Assembly: GCA_030602375.1 (NCBI GenBank)
Contig: JAUVZV010000003.1
Coordinates: 1-43,723, forward strand
Length of the DNA: 43,723 nt
Source: Chloroflexota bacterium
GTDB lineage: Bacteria > Chloroflexota > Dehalococcoidia > Dehalococcoidales > JAUVZV01
Reading direction: 5' to 3'
Shown in pieces: positions 26,767 through 34,960 of this stretch. A program made the translations under genes and the position numbers. Every line of letters begins with the position of its first letter. The first letter of the stretch is position 1. The notes beneath the pieces are model-generated. The model did not search any database, was not told where the DNA came from, and saw only the letters and a program-made list of their open reading frames with translations.

Positions 26767-27792
26767 ATGAATCAGAAGATAAGCAAAAAAGATATAAGTA
26801 AACTCCTCGATGAATTGGGTAAGGAATTTAAGGTTTTTTCCCCGTCAAGAGAAAGTGGGGTGACTACTTTTGCCGAGTGGGATGGTAGGGACAGTAGCTT
26901 TCTTGAGTGGTACCGAAATACTGTTATTTCACCCAAGGCTCAATTGCAGCCCCTCTACGAGAAAATGTTTAGCTTCCACAAGGACAAGGAGGGTTACCAC
27001 CTGGAACTACCACCACCCACAGATAAAAAGCTTATTTTCGGTATCCGCCCTTGTGATGCTAAAGCCTTGACGATAATAGACAAGACCTTTCAGGATACCT
27101 ACCAAGACCCATATTATCTAGACAAGAGAAAGAATACCTTGTTAGTCGGGCTGGGGTGCACTAATCCCTATGATAGCTGCTTTTGCACCTCGCTTGGCTT
27201 AAGTCCCACCCAATCAAGTGATGTTGACCTGATGCTTACTGATATCGGCGATGAGTTTTTAATCGAGGCGGTTACCGATAGGGGTATGAAATTAATCAAG
27301 AAGACTAGTTACCTTAAAGAGGTAACCAAAACCGATGAAGCTAAAGCAGAAGAGGCAAGAAGGCAAGCCTCCTCTAAGGTAACCAGAAGGCTAGATACTA
27401 AAGATTTAGCAAAGAGGTTGCTTTCAAGTTTTGATGACCAGGACTTCTGGGAGAAGGTATCAAATAAGTGTATAAGTTGTGGCATCTGCACCCTGCTCTG
27501 CCCGACCTGCTATTGTTTTGATATCAGTGACGAGCTGGTTAAAAAAGAGGGCTCCAGATTTAGAAGTGGTGATAGCTGTGCTTTTCCCGTCTACACCAAA
27601 ATGCCAATGGAAAACCCGAGGCTTGAGAAGTGGCGGCGGGTGAGACAGAAGGTATGTCATAAATACGAGTTTTACCCGATGAGCTTTGAAGTTATCGCCT
27701 GCAGTGGCTGTGGCCGTTGTATCCGCCTTTGCCCGGTGAATTGGGACATTACCCAGATACTAGCCAGCTTGCCAGTTAAAGTGAAAGCCTAA
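26767..27792 (+). CDS. AsrA/HydB-type 4Fe-4S protein (FlxB/FlxC-like)
   Basis: The protein is 341 residues from ATG 26767; the track uses the adjacent GTG. It matches the sulfhydrogenase beta or anaerobic sulfite reductase A family: FGIRPCDAKAL near 96, GLGCTNPYDSCFCTSLG near 134, then two [4Fe-4S] motifs, CISCGICTLLCPTCYC (about 237-252) and CSGCGRCIRLCPVNWDI (about 316-332). Such subunits form a pair with the AsrB-like flavoprotein encoded next. No sulfite reductase or hydrogenase catalytic subunit lies in the window. A linker of charged residues (about 190-215) looks disordered. Confidence 0.8.
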   Translation: MNQKISKKDISKLLDELGKEFKVFSPSRESGVTTFAEWDGRDSSFLEWYRNTVISPKAQLQPLYEKMFSFHKDKEGYHLELPPPTDKKLIFGIRPCDAKALTIIDKTFQDTYQDPYYLDKRKNTLLVGLGCTNPYDSCFCTSLGLSPTQSSDVDLMLTDIGDEFLIEAVTDRGMKLIKKTSYLKEVTKTDEAKAEEARRQASSKVTRRLDTKDLAKRLLSSFDDQDFWEKVSNKCISCGICTLLCPTCYCFDISDELVKKEGSRFRSGDSCAFPVYTKMPMENPRLEKWRRVRQKVCHKYEFYPMSFEVIACSGCGRCIRLCPVNWDITQILASLPVKVKA

Positions 27793-27818
27793 GCCTATCT
27801 AGTTGGAGAAACTATAAG

Positions 27819-28691
27819 ATGCCGGTTAGCGATATAAGCTACAGGAAGAGATTCTTGACTAAAGATAATGTTTACCTGCCGCACCTGGTGATAATTGAAA
27901 AGATAATTGATGAAACCCCTGATACCAGAACCTTTCACTTCAATTTTAAGGACAAGGGGCTTAGAGAGGAGTTCCCCTTCAAGTCAGGGCAGTTCGGCGA
28001 ATACTCCATCTTTGGCATCGGTGAAGCCCCGTTCTGTATTTCGTCAAGCCCAACAAGATACGACCGTCTGGAATTTACCGTCCGCCGTGTCGGCAGTCTA
28101 ACCAATGCCCTGCACCGGCTCAGTGTTGGCGCCGAGATTGGCTTCAGAGGACCCTATGGTAATGGTTTTCCGCTGGACCTCCTTGAAGATAAAAACCTGG
28201 TCTTTGTTGCCGGTGGCATCGGGTTAGCCCCGCTGCGGTCTCTAATCTGGAATGTCATTGATAATAGAGATAAGTATAAGAATATAGATATTATCTATGG
28301 CGCTCGCAGCCCGGCTGACCTCTGCTTCAAGTATGATTTAAAAAACTGGGATAAAGATAAGTCGATAAATATGGTAACCACCGTGGATAAGGGCGATAAA
28401 ACCTGGAAAGGGAGGGTGGGGTTTGTCCCCCAGGTGCTGGAGGAGGTAGCCCCCTCGGCAGATAGCGCGGTAGCTATCGCTTGTGGGCCGTCGATTATGA
28501 TAAGATTTACCTTTCCGGTGCTGGCCAAACTTGGTTTTACTCCGGAGCAGATGATAACCACCCTGGAGAAGAGGATGAAGTGCGGTATCGGCAAGTGTGG
28601 CCGATGTAACATTGGTAATCTCTATGTCTGCCGGGATGGGCCAGTATTTACCTATGCTCAGATTAAAGATTTCATCTCTGACGAGTATTAA
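27819..28691 (+). CDS. FAD/NAD(P)-binding oxidoreductase, AsrB/FlxA-like
   Basis: The 290-residue protein belongs to the ferredoxin-NADP reductase superfamily. It has the FAD-binding barrel (about 15-110; KSGQFGEYSIFGIGEAPFC), the NAD(P)-binding domain beginning NLVFVAGGIGLAPLRSL, and IACGPSIMIRF. It ends with a PyrK-like [2Fe-2S] motif, CGIGKCGRCNIGNLYVCRDGPVF. It would oxidise NAD(P)H and feed electrons to the Fe-S subunits, or run in reverse. It follows the AsrA-like gene by 26 bases and is the last gene of the module. Confidence 0.85.
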   Translation: MPVSDISYRKRFLTKDNVYLPHLVIIEKIIDETPDTRTFHFNFKDKGLREEFPFKSGQFGEYSIFGIGEAPFCISSSPTRYDRLEFTVRRVGSLTNALHRLSVGAEIGFRGPYGNGFPLDLLEDKNLVFVAGGIGLAPLRSLIWNVIDNRDKYKNIDIIYGARSPADLCFKYDLKNWDKDKSINMVTTVDKGDKTWKGRVGFVPQVLEEVAPSADSAVAIACGPSIMIRFTFPVLAKLGFTPEQMITTLEKRMKCGIGKCGRCNIGNLYVCRDGPVFTYAQIKDFISDEY

Positions 28692-28702
28692 AGAATACTA
28701 TA

Positions 28703-29506
28703 ATGAAGATTCTGGTAACCAATGATGATGGCATCTTTGCCGAAGGGCTGTGGATGCTGGTTGAGGCACTAAGGGACATGGCTCAGGTAGCAGTTGTAGC
28801 CCCGGATAGAGAGCAGAGTGCCATTGGCACGGCGGTTACCCTGCGCCAGCCACTGAGGGTGCGAAAAATAAAACCTCCGGTCCCAGAGGTAGAGGCCTAC
28901 TCGGTAGAAGGCACTCCGGCTGACAGCGTCATCCTAGCTTTAGGCAAGCTGATTAAGGATAAAATAGATATGATTGTTTCCGGCATCAACCAAGGGCCAA
29001 ATTTAGGTGATGACGTGTTTATCTCGGGGACAGTTAGCGCTGCCCTGCAGGGGTATCTACATGGCCTTCCCGCCCTTGCTATTTCAGCAACTAATGCGGA
29101 CAGCCTCAATCTCAAGGAGGCAGCTAAGTTTGCTGTCCTAATGGTAAAGGGGATTAGCTCCAATCCCCTGGCAGCAGATGCCTTGCTTAATGTAAATCTG
29201 CCCGGTCTGCCCTTGGCCAAAGTAAAAGGGGTAAAAATCACCACCTTAGCCAGCAAAAGCCACACCGACACAGTTGAGGAAGGACATGATGGAAAACATG
29301 CCTACTACTGGCTGGTACGCCAAAAAGTAAACCGCGGTGCCCTTAAGACAACTGATATCGGGGCAATTGAGCAGGGTCATATTTCCATCACCCCCCTGCA
29401 TAGTAACCTGAAGAGCAAATCCTCATCTTCCACAATAGAAGATTTATGTGCCAAACTGCTAGATGACTTACGGGAATTAGCCAATACCAAAAGGAGGGGA
29501 ATATGA
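28703..29506 (+). CDS. surE: 5'/3'-nucleotidase SurE
   Basis: The 267-residue phosphatase begins KILVTNDDGIFAEGLWML, with the metal-binding Asp pair, and has VAPDREQSAIGTAVTL, the VSGINQGPNLGDDVFISGTVSAALQG loop and LNVNLP. SurE removes phosphate from nucleoside monophosphates and short polyphosphates. Length is normal, with a slightly longer C-terminus. It lies 11 bases after the Flx-type flavoprotein and overlaps the following SDR by four bases (ATGA). Whether it belongs to the Flx transcript is unknown. Confidence 0.95.
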   Translation: MKILVTNDDGIFAEGLWMLVEALRDMAQVAVVAPDREQSAIGTAVTLRQPLRVRKIKPPVPEVEAYSVEGTPADSVILALGKLIKDKIDMIVSGINQGPNLGDDVFISGTVSAALQGYLHGLPALAISATNADSLNLKEAAKFAVLMVKGISSNPLAADALLNVNLPGLPLAKVKGVKITTLASKSHTDTVEEGHDGKHAYYWLVRQKVNRGALKTTDIGAIEQGHISITPLHSNLKSKSSSSTIEDLCAKLLDDLRELANTKRRGI

Positions 29507-30276
29507 AGCAACCAAGTTTTTCTTTGGCAGGCGAGGTTGCCCTGGTGACTGGAGCCGCCCGTGGCATCGGACAATCTATAGCCCAGGGGCTGGCTGGGGC
29601 TGGTGCTGATGTGGCGATAAGCGATATCAACGCTGCCGGACTTGAGGAAACAGCCAAAGAAATAAAGAAAATTGGTAAAAACTCTCTGGCAATTGAAGCT
29701 GATGTCAGCACCAGAAAAGGCCGTGACAAGATGGTGAAAGAGACCTTGGCTCACTTCGGCAGGATTGATATTCTGGTAAATGATGCTGCCCTGCCACCCC
29801 TCTGGGGGCCTGTGATTGAGACTGATGAGGAAGGCTGGGACAGGATTATGAATACCAACCTCAAAGGGCTCTTCTTCCTCTGCGTAGCGGTAGCAAAAGA
29901 GGTGATGATACCCCAAAAGAGGGGTAACATCATCAACCTGGCTTCCATTGCCAGCTTCAAACCAGTCTGGGGCCAGGGTGCCTATGGTTTCAGTAAGGCT
30001 GCGGTGCTTATGGTAACCCAGATTCTAGCCTCGGAATGGGCAAAGTATGGTATCAGGGTTAATGCCATCGCCCCGAGACTGGTTAAGACCAAAATGACAG
30101 AAATAGTCTGGTCTGACCCGGAAAAGCTGAAAAAGCGACTAGAAAACATTGCCCTGGGACGCATCGCATATCCTGAAGATATGGTCGGGGCGGTTATTTA
30201 CTTTGCCTCTCAGGCTTCTGAATATGTCACCGGGCAGACGCTTCTCCTTGATGGAGGCATCGGCTTTGGACAATGA
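29503..30276 (+). CDS. SDR family oxidoreductase
   Basis: The 257-residue classical short-chain dehydrogenase has LVTGAARGIGQS (about 12-23), catalytic Ser in INLASIAS, the YGFSK active site and VTGQTLLLDGG near the end. The NNAG motif is replaced by VNDAALPP, an uncommon change of its second Asn to Asp. Substrate is unknown. GGAGGGGA precedes the ATG, which overlaps the surE stop. It is similar in layout to the SDR at 870-1721, both ending with VTGQTLLLDGG-type or TGETLLLDGG-type tails, so they may be paralogues. Confidence 0.85.
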   Translation: MKQPSFSLAGEVALVTGAARGIGQSIAQGLAGAGADVAISDINAAGLEETAKEIKKIGKNSLAIEADVSTRKGRDKMVKETLAHFGRIDILVNDAALPPLWGPVIETDEEGWDRIMNTNLKGLFFLCVAVAKEVMIPQKRGNIINLASIASFKPVWGQGAYGFSKAAVLMVTQILASEWAKYGIRVNAIAPRLVKTKMTEIVWSDPEKLKKRLENIALGRIAYPEDMVGAVIYFASQASEYVTGQTLLLDGGIGFGQ

Positions 30277-30318
30277 GAACCCTAAAAGCTGAAATTTTAT
30301 TGACTTAAATACAAAACG

Positions 30319-30348
30319 TTGACAAAAACATCTTAGTTCTGTTATAAT
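30319..30348 (+). promoter_or_regulatory. Strong promoter for the pan operon
   Basis: Perfect TTGACA (30319-30324), 18 bases, perfect TATAAT (30343-30348). Transcription should start near 30355, about 170 bases before the first gene. The leader contains three hairpins. Confidence 0.75.
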
Positions 30349-30360
30349 AATATAACTAAA

Positions 30361-30433
30361 TTGAGCCACCGTCTTTAAGGCGGTGAGTCTTTTTAAGTAA
30401 GTCGCTTGGATCAGAGATGACCGAGACGGCCAA
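30361..30433 (+). ncRNA. Candidate pan-motif leader RNA
   Basis: Two hairpins precede the terminator. The first, CACCGTC/GGCGGTG (30367-30385), has a five-base loop. The second, at 30406-30433, pairs TTGG with CCAA, then TC with GG and G with C, leaving two bulged adenosines (30410 and 30413) on the 5' side and a 12-base loop. A hairpin with two bulged adenosines upstream of pantothenate genes is how the pan RNA motif is described, and that motif is known from Chloroflexota. The position before panD-panB-panC agrees. I could not check the motif's exact consensus, so the name is provisional. Confidence 0.55.
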
Positions 30434-30455
30434 TAGTTTAGATATGGGTGGTTGA

Positions 30456-30495
30456 GTGCCTTCTCCTGCATTGGCGGGAGAGGGTATTTTTATTT
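30456..30495 (+). terminator. Intrinsic terminator / attenuator before the pan genes
   Basis: CCTTCTCCTGC (30459-30469), an ATTG loop and GCGGGAGAGGG (30474-30484) form an 11-pair stem, followed by TATTTTTATTT. It lies inside the leader, between the pan-like hairpin and the first gene, so read-through must be regulated or partial. Confidence 0.75.
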
Positions 30496-30522
30496 GTATT
30501 TTCAGCTAGATGAAGAACTAAA

Positions 30523-31407
30523 GTGCTCAAATTAGGATTCATTGGGGCGGGAATGGTAGGTACTGCTTTAGCCGTCGGGTTAAAAAGCAAGGGCTATCAG
30601 GTTGCGGCCGTATCCAGCCGAAGCCGGACTTCAGCCCAAAACCTAGCTCAGCAAGTTTCAGGCTGCCAGGTATTTGACACGAGCCAGGGTGTGGCTGAGA
30701 ATGCTGAATTTATCTTTATTACCACCCCCGATAATGCTATTTCAGAAGTGGTATCTTCGGTAAAGTGGCACCCCGGACAAAGTGTGGTTCACTGCAACGG
30801 TGCCGAGTCAACTCAAATTCTGGAGCCGGCCAAGAAACTGGGGGCTAAAGTGGGCACTTTTCACCCCCTACAGACCTTCGCCAGCGTGAAAGAGGCAATC
30901 CAGAATATCCCCGGCTCAACCTTTGCCATCGAAGCCGAAAAACCCTTACTTCCCACCCTCAAGGAGATAGCTTCTTCCCTTGGTGGTGAATTTATAGAGC
31001 TTAAAGCCGGCGACAAGGTGCTCTATCATGCAGCCGCAGTTATCGCCTGTAATTATATGGTAACACTGGTTAAGCTGGCTACTGACCTATGGCAGACTTT
31101 TGGCGTCCCACGCCGCCAAGCGACACGGGCCTTAATGCCACTGCTGCGAGGGACACTGCATAATATTGAGACTATCAGCATACCGAATTGCCTCACCGGC
31201 CCAATCGCCCGCGGTGACAGTGGGACTATAAAAAAGCACCTTGATACCCTGCAAAAAGCAGCGCCTGAACTCGTTTCTGTCTATCGAGAACTTGGACGGC
31301 AAACCATTCCCATTGCTCTAGATAAGGGCAAGATTAATAAACCCGAGGCGGAAAAGATGCAGGCATTATTGGGGCAGCAAAATACAAGCAAAAAGGCAAA
31401 GGGGTGA
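30523..31407 (+). CDS. DUF2520 Rossmann-fold protein, first gene of pan operon
   Basis: The 294-residue protein has an N-terminal NAD(P)-binding fold ([18 protein letters not shown]), an [14 protein letters not shown] strand-helix and a C-terminal helical DUF2520 domain (about 125-285). This layout resembles 6-phosphogluconate dehydrogenase-like reductases, including ketopantoate reductase and pyrroline-5-carboxylate reductase. It starts at GTG 30523, the only start codon after an in-frame stop. As the operon holds panD, panB and panC but no recognisable panE, this gene is a candidate for the ketopantoate reductase step. That function is inferred from context only. Confidence 0.75.
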   Translation: MLKLGFIGAGMVGTALAVGLKSKGYQVAAVSSRSRTSAQNLAQQVSGCQVFDTSQGVAENAEFIFITTPDNAISEVVSSVKWHPGQSVVHCNGAESTQILEPAKKLGAKVGTFHPLQTFASVKEAIQNIPGSTFAIEAEKPLLPTLKEIASSLGGEFIELKAGDKVLYHAAAVIACNYMVTLVKLATDLWQTFGVPRRQATRALMPLLRGTLHNIETISIPNCLTGPIARGDSGTIKKHLDTLQKAAPELVSVYRELGRQTIPIALDKGKINKPEAEKMQALLGQQNTSKKAKG

Positions 31408-31412
31408 GTCCA

Positions 31413-31790
31413 ATGAGAACGATGCTCAAAAGTAAAATCCACCGTGCCCGTGTTACCCAGGCTAATATTGACTATGAGGGCAGCATTACCATCGACAAAA
31501 GGCTGATGGAGGAGGCTGATATCCTACCCTACGAACAGGTAGAGGTGCTGGATATTAATAACGGGGCTCGCTGTACCACCTATGCCATTGAAGGCAACAG
31601 AGAGAGCGGTGAAATTTGCATCAATGGGGCTGCCGCCAGACTGGTCTTAAAGGGGGACACCATTATTATTCTGTCCTACTCGAAGGTAGAGGATGATGAA
31701 GCCCATAACTTTATGCCCAGGCTAATATACGTTGATGACAAGAATGCTATCACCCACACTAAGCGAACCATCGAGGCAATGCCTTTTTAA
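31413..31790 (+). CDS. panD: Aspartate 1-decarboxylase (pyruvoyl enzyme) precursor
   Basis: The protein is 125 residues from ATG 31413, with GGGGTGAG upstream; the track GTG at 31404 overlaps that RBS. The self-cleavage site is in DYEGSITID, where the Gly-Ser bond is cut to give the pyruvoyl group. INGAAARLV and [13 protein letters not shown] complete the family pattern. It makes beta-alanine for pantothenate. It begins five bases after the DUF2520 stop codon. Confidence 0.95.
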   Translation: MRTMLKSKIHRARVTQANIDYEGSITIDKRLMEEADILPYEQVEVLDINNGARCTTYAIEGNRESGEICINGAAARLVLKGDTIIILSYSKVEDDEAHNFMPRLIYVDDKNAITHTKRTIEAMPF

Positions 31791-31800
31791 GGGGGAAATA

Positions 31801-32640
31801 ATGCGCGTTACTATAAATCAAGTAAAAGGGATGAAGAAGAAGGGTGAGAAAATCGCTATGCTCACCGCTTACGACTATTCTACCGCTAAGATAATTGATG
31901 AGGCGGATATACCACTAATCCTGGTTGGGGATAGCCTGGGTATGGTGGTCCTGGGCTACGAAACAACCATCCCGGTAACAATAGAAGAAATGATTCACCA
32001 CACCAAAGCTGTGGTTAGGGGTACCAAAAGGTCACTGATTGTTGGCGATATGCCTTTTATGACCTATCACCTAAGTGCGGAGGATGCCCTGCGTAACGCT
32101 GCCCGTTTTATTCAGGAAGCCGGTTGTCAGGCAGTTAAGCTTGAGGGTGGCGTCACTGTAGCTGAGAAGGTGAGGCGGGTTGTTGACTGCGGCATCCCGG
32201 TTATGGGTCATATTGGGCTTACCCCCCAGTCAATTCACCAGCTTGGCGGCTTTAAAGTTCAGGGCAAAACCCCCGAAGCTGCCATTAAACTGATTAAGGA
32301 TGCCCGGGCTCTGGAAGAGGCTGGGGCTTTTGCCATTGTGCTGGAGACGGTCCCGGCGCAACTGGCAAGCCTTATTACTCAGAAAGTAGACGTCCCTACC
32401 ATTGGCATTGGTGCTGGCATTGGCTGTGATGGCCAGATTCAAATTATCAATGATATCCTCGGTTTATTTACCGACTTTGTCCCCAAACATGCCAAGCAAT
32501 ATACAAAACTTGCCGAGATTATTCATAACGTTGTTAGCGAGTATGCCAGTGAGGTAAAGTCAGGTGGCTTCCCTACCGACCAGAACAGCTTCTTCTTGGA
32601 TGAAAGTGTTGCCGCTGAACTATCCAAATTAACCAAATAA
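31801..32640 (+). CDS. panB: 3-methyl-2-oxobutanoate hydroxymethyltransferase
   Basis: The protein is 279 residues from ATG 31801, preceded by AAGGGGGAA; the track start at 31732 lies inside panD. Ketopantoate synthesis residues are present: MLTAYDYSTAKIIDEADI, LVGDSLGMVVLGYETT, KLEGG, MGHIGLTPQS and PTIGIGAGIGCDGQ. The TIM-barrel enzyme adds a hydroxymethyl group from methylene-THF to 2-ketoisovalerate. Length is normal. It sits between panD and panC. Confidence 0.96.
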   Translation: MRVTINQVKGMKKKGEKIAMLTAYDYSTAKIIDEADIPLILVGDSLGMVVLGYETTIPVTIEEMIHHTKAVVRGTKRSLIVGDMPFMTYHLSAEDALRNAARFIQEAGCQAVKLEGGVTVAEKVRRVVDCGIPVMGHIGLTPQSIHQLGGFKVQGKTPEAAIKLIKDARALEEAGAFAIVLETVPAQLASLITQKVDVPTIGIGAGIGCDGQIQIINDILGLFTDFVPKHAKQYTKLAEIIHNVVSEYASEVKSGGFPTDQNSFFLDESVAAELSKLTK

Positions 32641-32655
32641 GATATATTGCTCCTT

Positions 32656-33489
32656 ATGCAAGTTGTCAAAACAATCAGCGAGATACGAAAAATAAGACCA
32701 AAGCTTGCCGAACCAGTAGGCTTTGTTCCCACCATGGGTTACCTGCATCAAGGGCATCTATCTTTAGTAAGATATGCCAGAGTTGAAAACCGTTCACTAG
32801 TGGTCAGTATCTTTGTTAATCCCACCCAATTTGGTCCCAGTGAGGATTTTGAGCGATACCCGCGTGACACCGAATGCGACCTGGCATTACTGGAAAACGA
32901 AAGGGTAGATATCGTCTTTATGCCATCAGCAGCAGAGATGTATCCGCCGCGGTTTAATAGCTGGGTAGAAGTCAGCCACGTAACCGAAAGACTTGAGGGA
33001 GCGTCTCGACCCGGGCACTTTAAGGGGGTAACCACTGTTGTTTGTAAGCTATTCAACATTCTCCAGCCCAATGTTGCCTACTTCGGACAGAAAGATGCCC
33101 AGCAGGCACTGGTTATCAAAAAGATGGTAGCTGAGCTTAATATGGACCTGAAGATAGTTACCCTGCCCACAGTGCGTGAGAGCGACGGTCTGGCGATGAG
33201 CAGTCGTAATACTTACCTTAACCCCAAAGAGCGCCAGGCAGCTCTGGTTCTCCACCAGGCGCTCAACTTAGCCCAAAAGCTATTCTCAGAGGGTGAAAGA
33301 GACGCTAGTCGTCTTCGCCGGGAGATGTTAAGTTTAATCGGGAAAGAGCCACTGGCAAAACCTGACTATGTCAGTGTTGCTGATACCGAAACCCTTGAGG
33401 AGTTAGATACCCTAACTTTGCCGGCTTTAGTATCACTGGCAGTAAAAATCGGTAAGACGAGACTCATAGATAATGTAATGCTGGAATAA
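32656..33489 (+). CDS. panC: Pantothenate synthetase
   Basis: The protein is 277 residues from ATG 32656; the track TTG at 32647 adds only three residues, and neither start has a clear RBS. It shows FVPTMGYLHQGHLSLV with the HxGH nucleotidyl-transfer motif, SIFVNPTQFGPSEDF, YFGQKDAQQ and the KMSKS-like SSRNTYL. It joins pantoate and beta-alanine with ATP. It is the last gene of the operon and is followed by a good terminator. Confidence 0.95.
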   Translation: MQVVKTISEIRKIRPKLAEPVGFVPTMGYLHQGHLSLVRYARVENRSLVVSIFVNPTQFGPSEDFERYPRDTECDLALLENERVDIVFMPSAAEMYPPRFNSWVEVSHVTERLEGASRPGHFKGVTTVVCKLFNILQPNVAYFGQKDAQQALVIKKMVAELNMDLKIVTLPTVRESDGLAMSSRNTYLNPKERQAALVLHQALNLAQKLFSEGERDASRLRREMLSLIGKEPLAKPDYVSVADTETLEELDTLTLPALVSLAVKIGKTRLIDNVMLE

Positions 33490-33514
33490 CCGTTTGTGTG
33501 TCCTGCAGATTTAG

Positions 33515-33547
33515 AAGAGTGCAGTTTTAGCTTCACTCTTATTTTAT
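33515..33547 (+). terminator. pan operon terminator
   Basis: AAGAGTG (33515-33521) and CACTCTT (33534-33540) form a seven-pair stem with extra AG/CT pairing inside, followed by ATTTTAT. It lies 26 bases after the panC stop codon. Confidence 0.6.
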
Positions 33548-33554
33548 GTAAAGT

Positions 33555-33667
33555 ACACCCTATTCCCTAATCAGTGTCATCATGCCCAGCATTGCCAGAA
33601 AGGCAAGCCCGGCACCAAGGAAAAATGGGGCGGCTGGGTTTATAACCTGTCACAAAGGCTCGGCTAC
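33555..33667 (-). pseudogene. Decayed copy of the 3' end of the MFS gene at 38154
   Basis: Bases 33555-33655 match 38149-38249 with only about seven mismatches, including the end of the coding sequence and an in-frame stop (TAG here, TAA in the intact gene). The match then jumps to 38354-38366. The missing 104 bases lie exactly between two CCACAA repeats in the intact gene, as expected of slippage. Nothing upstream of the tail is present, so this is a remnant and not an active gene. Confidence 0.85.
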
Positions 33668-33780
33668 TTAAAGTGTCCGTAATCCTAATCCCACAATCTG
33701 CACCATTTATACTGACGACTTACACTGTTAGCCAAGACCAATGGTTTTATTAATTAACGACGGTTTGGTTAGCTGATGTG

Positions 33781-34689
33781 TTAGTTCTCTTTAAGCCATC
33801 GAGAGGCCAGTTCTTGATAATAGCTCCCCAGAGTGTGCCTACCTATTGCAGGGGCAACGCCATCACCTTGTCCTGCCGCTATAAAGAACTCAGCGAGATC
33901 TGACATCTGTTTGTTAAATGGCCGAATCACTCTTGTGGCAAGCCTAGCCAGCCAGGGTGGTATTAGCGTGATCTTCGGGTTTTTCCCGAACGTTGCAAAA
34001 GCAAGTTCGGCAATTTCCTTAAGACTATATATCACAGGGCCACCGACAGGTATTTCATGTTCTTTGCCAGTAACGGCATCGACACAAACAGCAGCCAGGT
34101 CAGCACCATGTATGGGATTTATTCTGTTCCCGCCGTCCCCAATCATGTAGACCCTTCCTGATTTCGCCATCTTAAGGGATTCACTCATGTCTGAGAAATA
34201 GCCAGTTGGACGAATGATAGCATACTCGAGTCCAGAATCTTGCAAGTCCCTAACAAAATCCTCATGAGCCTTAACAATTTCCAGGTACTCAAACATATGG
34301 GCATTGAATACTGAGACATAAATAAACTTCTTAACAGATTTTGTCAGTGCAATATCGAGGATGTTCTTGTTTCCTTGATAATCAACGTCCCGATAAGTAA
34401 GTTTGTCCTTCTGACGGGTAATACCAATCGAAGAAAATACGATATCAATGCCATCACAAAGACCGTGCAGTGTTTCAGGTTTAGCAACCTCTCCAACGAA
34501 GATTTCGTCTATTTGGCCCCTCACGGCAGGCTCCAAGAATGGGCCAATTTGCTCAAGTTTTTTGGGATTTCGTGCCAGTGCCCGAACCCAATAACCCCGC
34601 TTTTTGAATTCCCGAACAACGAATTTCCCAAGATAGCCGGTAGATCCCGCAATCAGTACTCTCAGCATTTGACCTGTTCTCTCTGGCAT
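33781..34689 (-). CDS. Atypical SDR / NmrA-like NAD(P)-binding protein
   Basis: The 302-residue protein has the extended/atypical SDR opening RVLIAGSTGYLGKFVVREF, KKFIYVSVFNAH and AIIRPTGYFSDM. It lacks the YxxxK catalytic pair of classical SDRs, as in complex I NDUFA9-like, NmrA-like and divinyl reductase-like proteins. It probably binds NAD(P) and either reduces an unknown substrate or senses redox state. The likely start may be the internal ATG at 34668 (MLRVLIAG); the track start at 34689 has GGTGAT seven bases upstream. It lies at the left end of the suspected island. Confidence 0.75.
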   Translation of the reverse strand: MPERTGQMLRVLIAGSTGYLGKFVVREFKKRGYWVRALARNPKKLEQIGPFLEPAVRGQIDEIFVGEVAKPETLHGLCDGIDIVFSSIGITRQKDKLTYRDVDYQGNKNILDIALTKSVKKFIYVSVFNAHMFEYLEIVKAHEDFVRDLQDSGLEYAIIRPTGYFSDMSESLKMAKSGRVYMIGDGGNRINPIHGADLAAVCVDAVTGKEHEIPVGGPVIYSLKEIAELAFATFGKNPKITLIPPWLARLATRVIRPFNKQMSDLAEFFIAAGQGDGVAPAIGRHTLGSYYQELASRWLKEN

Positions 34690-34734
34690 ACTCGTATCAC
34701 CACATTAAAACCGGCATCCAGCATTGTCAATCCT

Positions 34735-34906
34735 AATGCAACACGCCTGTGATTTACAAAGAATGGAAGTAGTATTTCCAGGCGTCCATTAGGGTCAGTC
34801 CTTCCTACCGCTTGGCCGTCTAAAGTTACGACAGCCCCTCAACTGGTGAACCATGATCCGTGACCATCAGAATAACGCCTACGTTCAGACCGAGTTCGCC
34901 TTCAAG
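34735..34906 (-). pseudogene. Frameshifted fragment of a carboxypeptidase-regulatory-like (Ig-fold) domain
   Basis: Minus-strand frame one reads LGLNVGVILMVTDHGSPVEG and stops. A second frame continues AVVTLDGQAVGRTDPNGRLE. Joined, they give the classic beta-sandwich pattern (G-PVEGA-V---G---GRTD-NGRL) of PEGA/CarboxypepD_reg repeats found in surface proteins. The frame change lies near 34830-34843. No start, RBS or export signal is visible, so it looks like a decayed piece of a larger gene. Confidence 0.5.
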
Positions 34907-34914
34907 CGGGCATC

Positions 34915-34942
34915 TTGACAAGCTAGTACTCTCATCTATAAT
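34915..34942 (+). promoter_or_regulatory. Promoter of the zinc-ribbon/OB-fold gene
   Basis: Perfect TTGACA (34915-34920), 16 bases, perfect TATAAT (34937-34942), followed by the RBS AAAGGGGTG and the ATG at 34961, so the leader is only about 12 bases. Confidence 0.7.
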
Positions 34943-34960
34943 TAAGGAAAGGGGTGTTAA

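Noticed and set aside
30361-30395. First leader hairpin (CACCGTC/GGCGGTG) followed by TTTTT as a terminator
   Set aside because: Four bases separate stem and U-tract and an A follows after five U residues; the much stronger terminator lies downstream, so this is treated as part of the leader fold.
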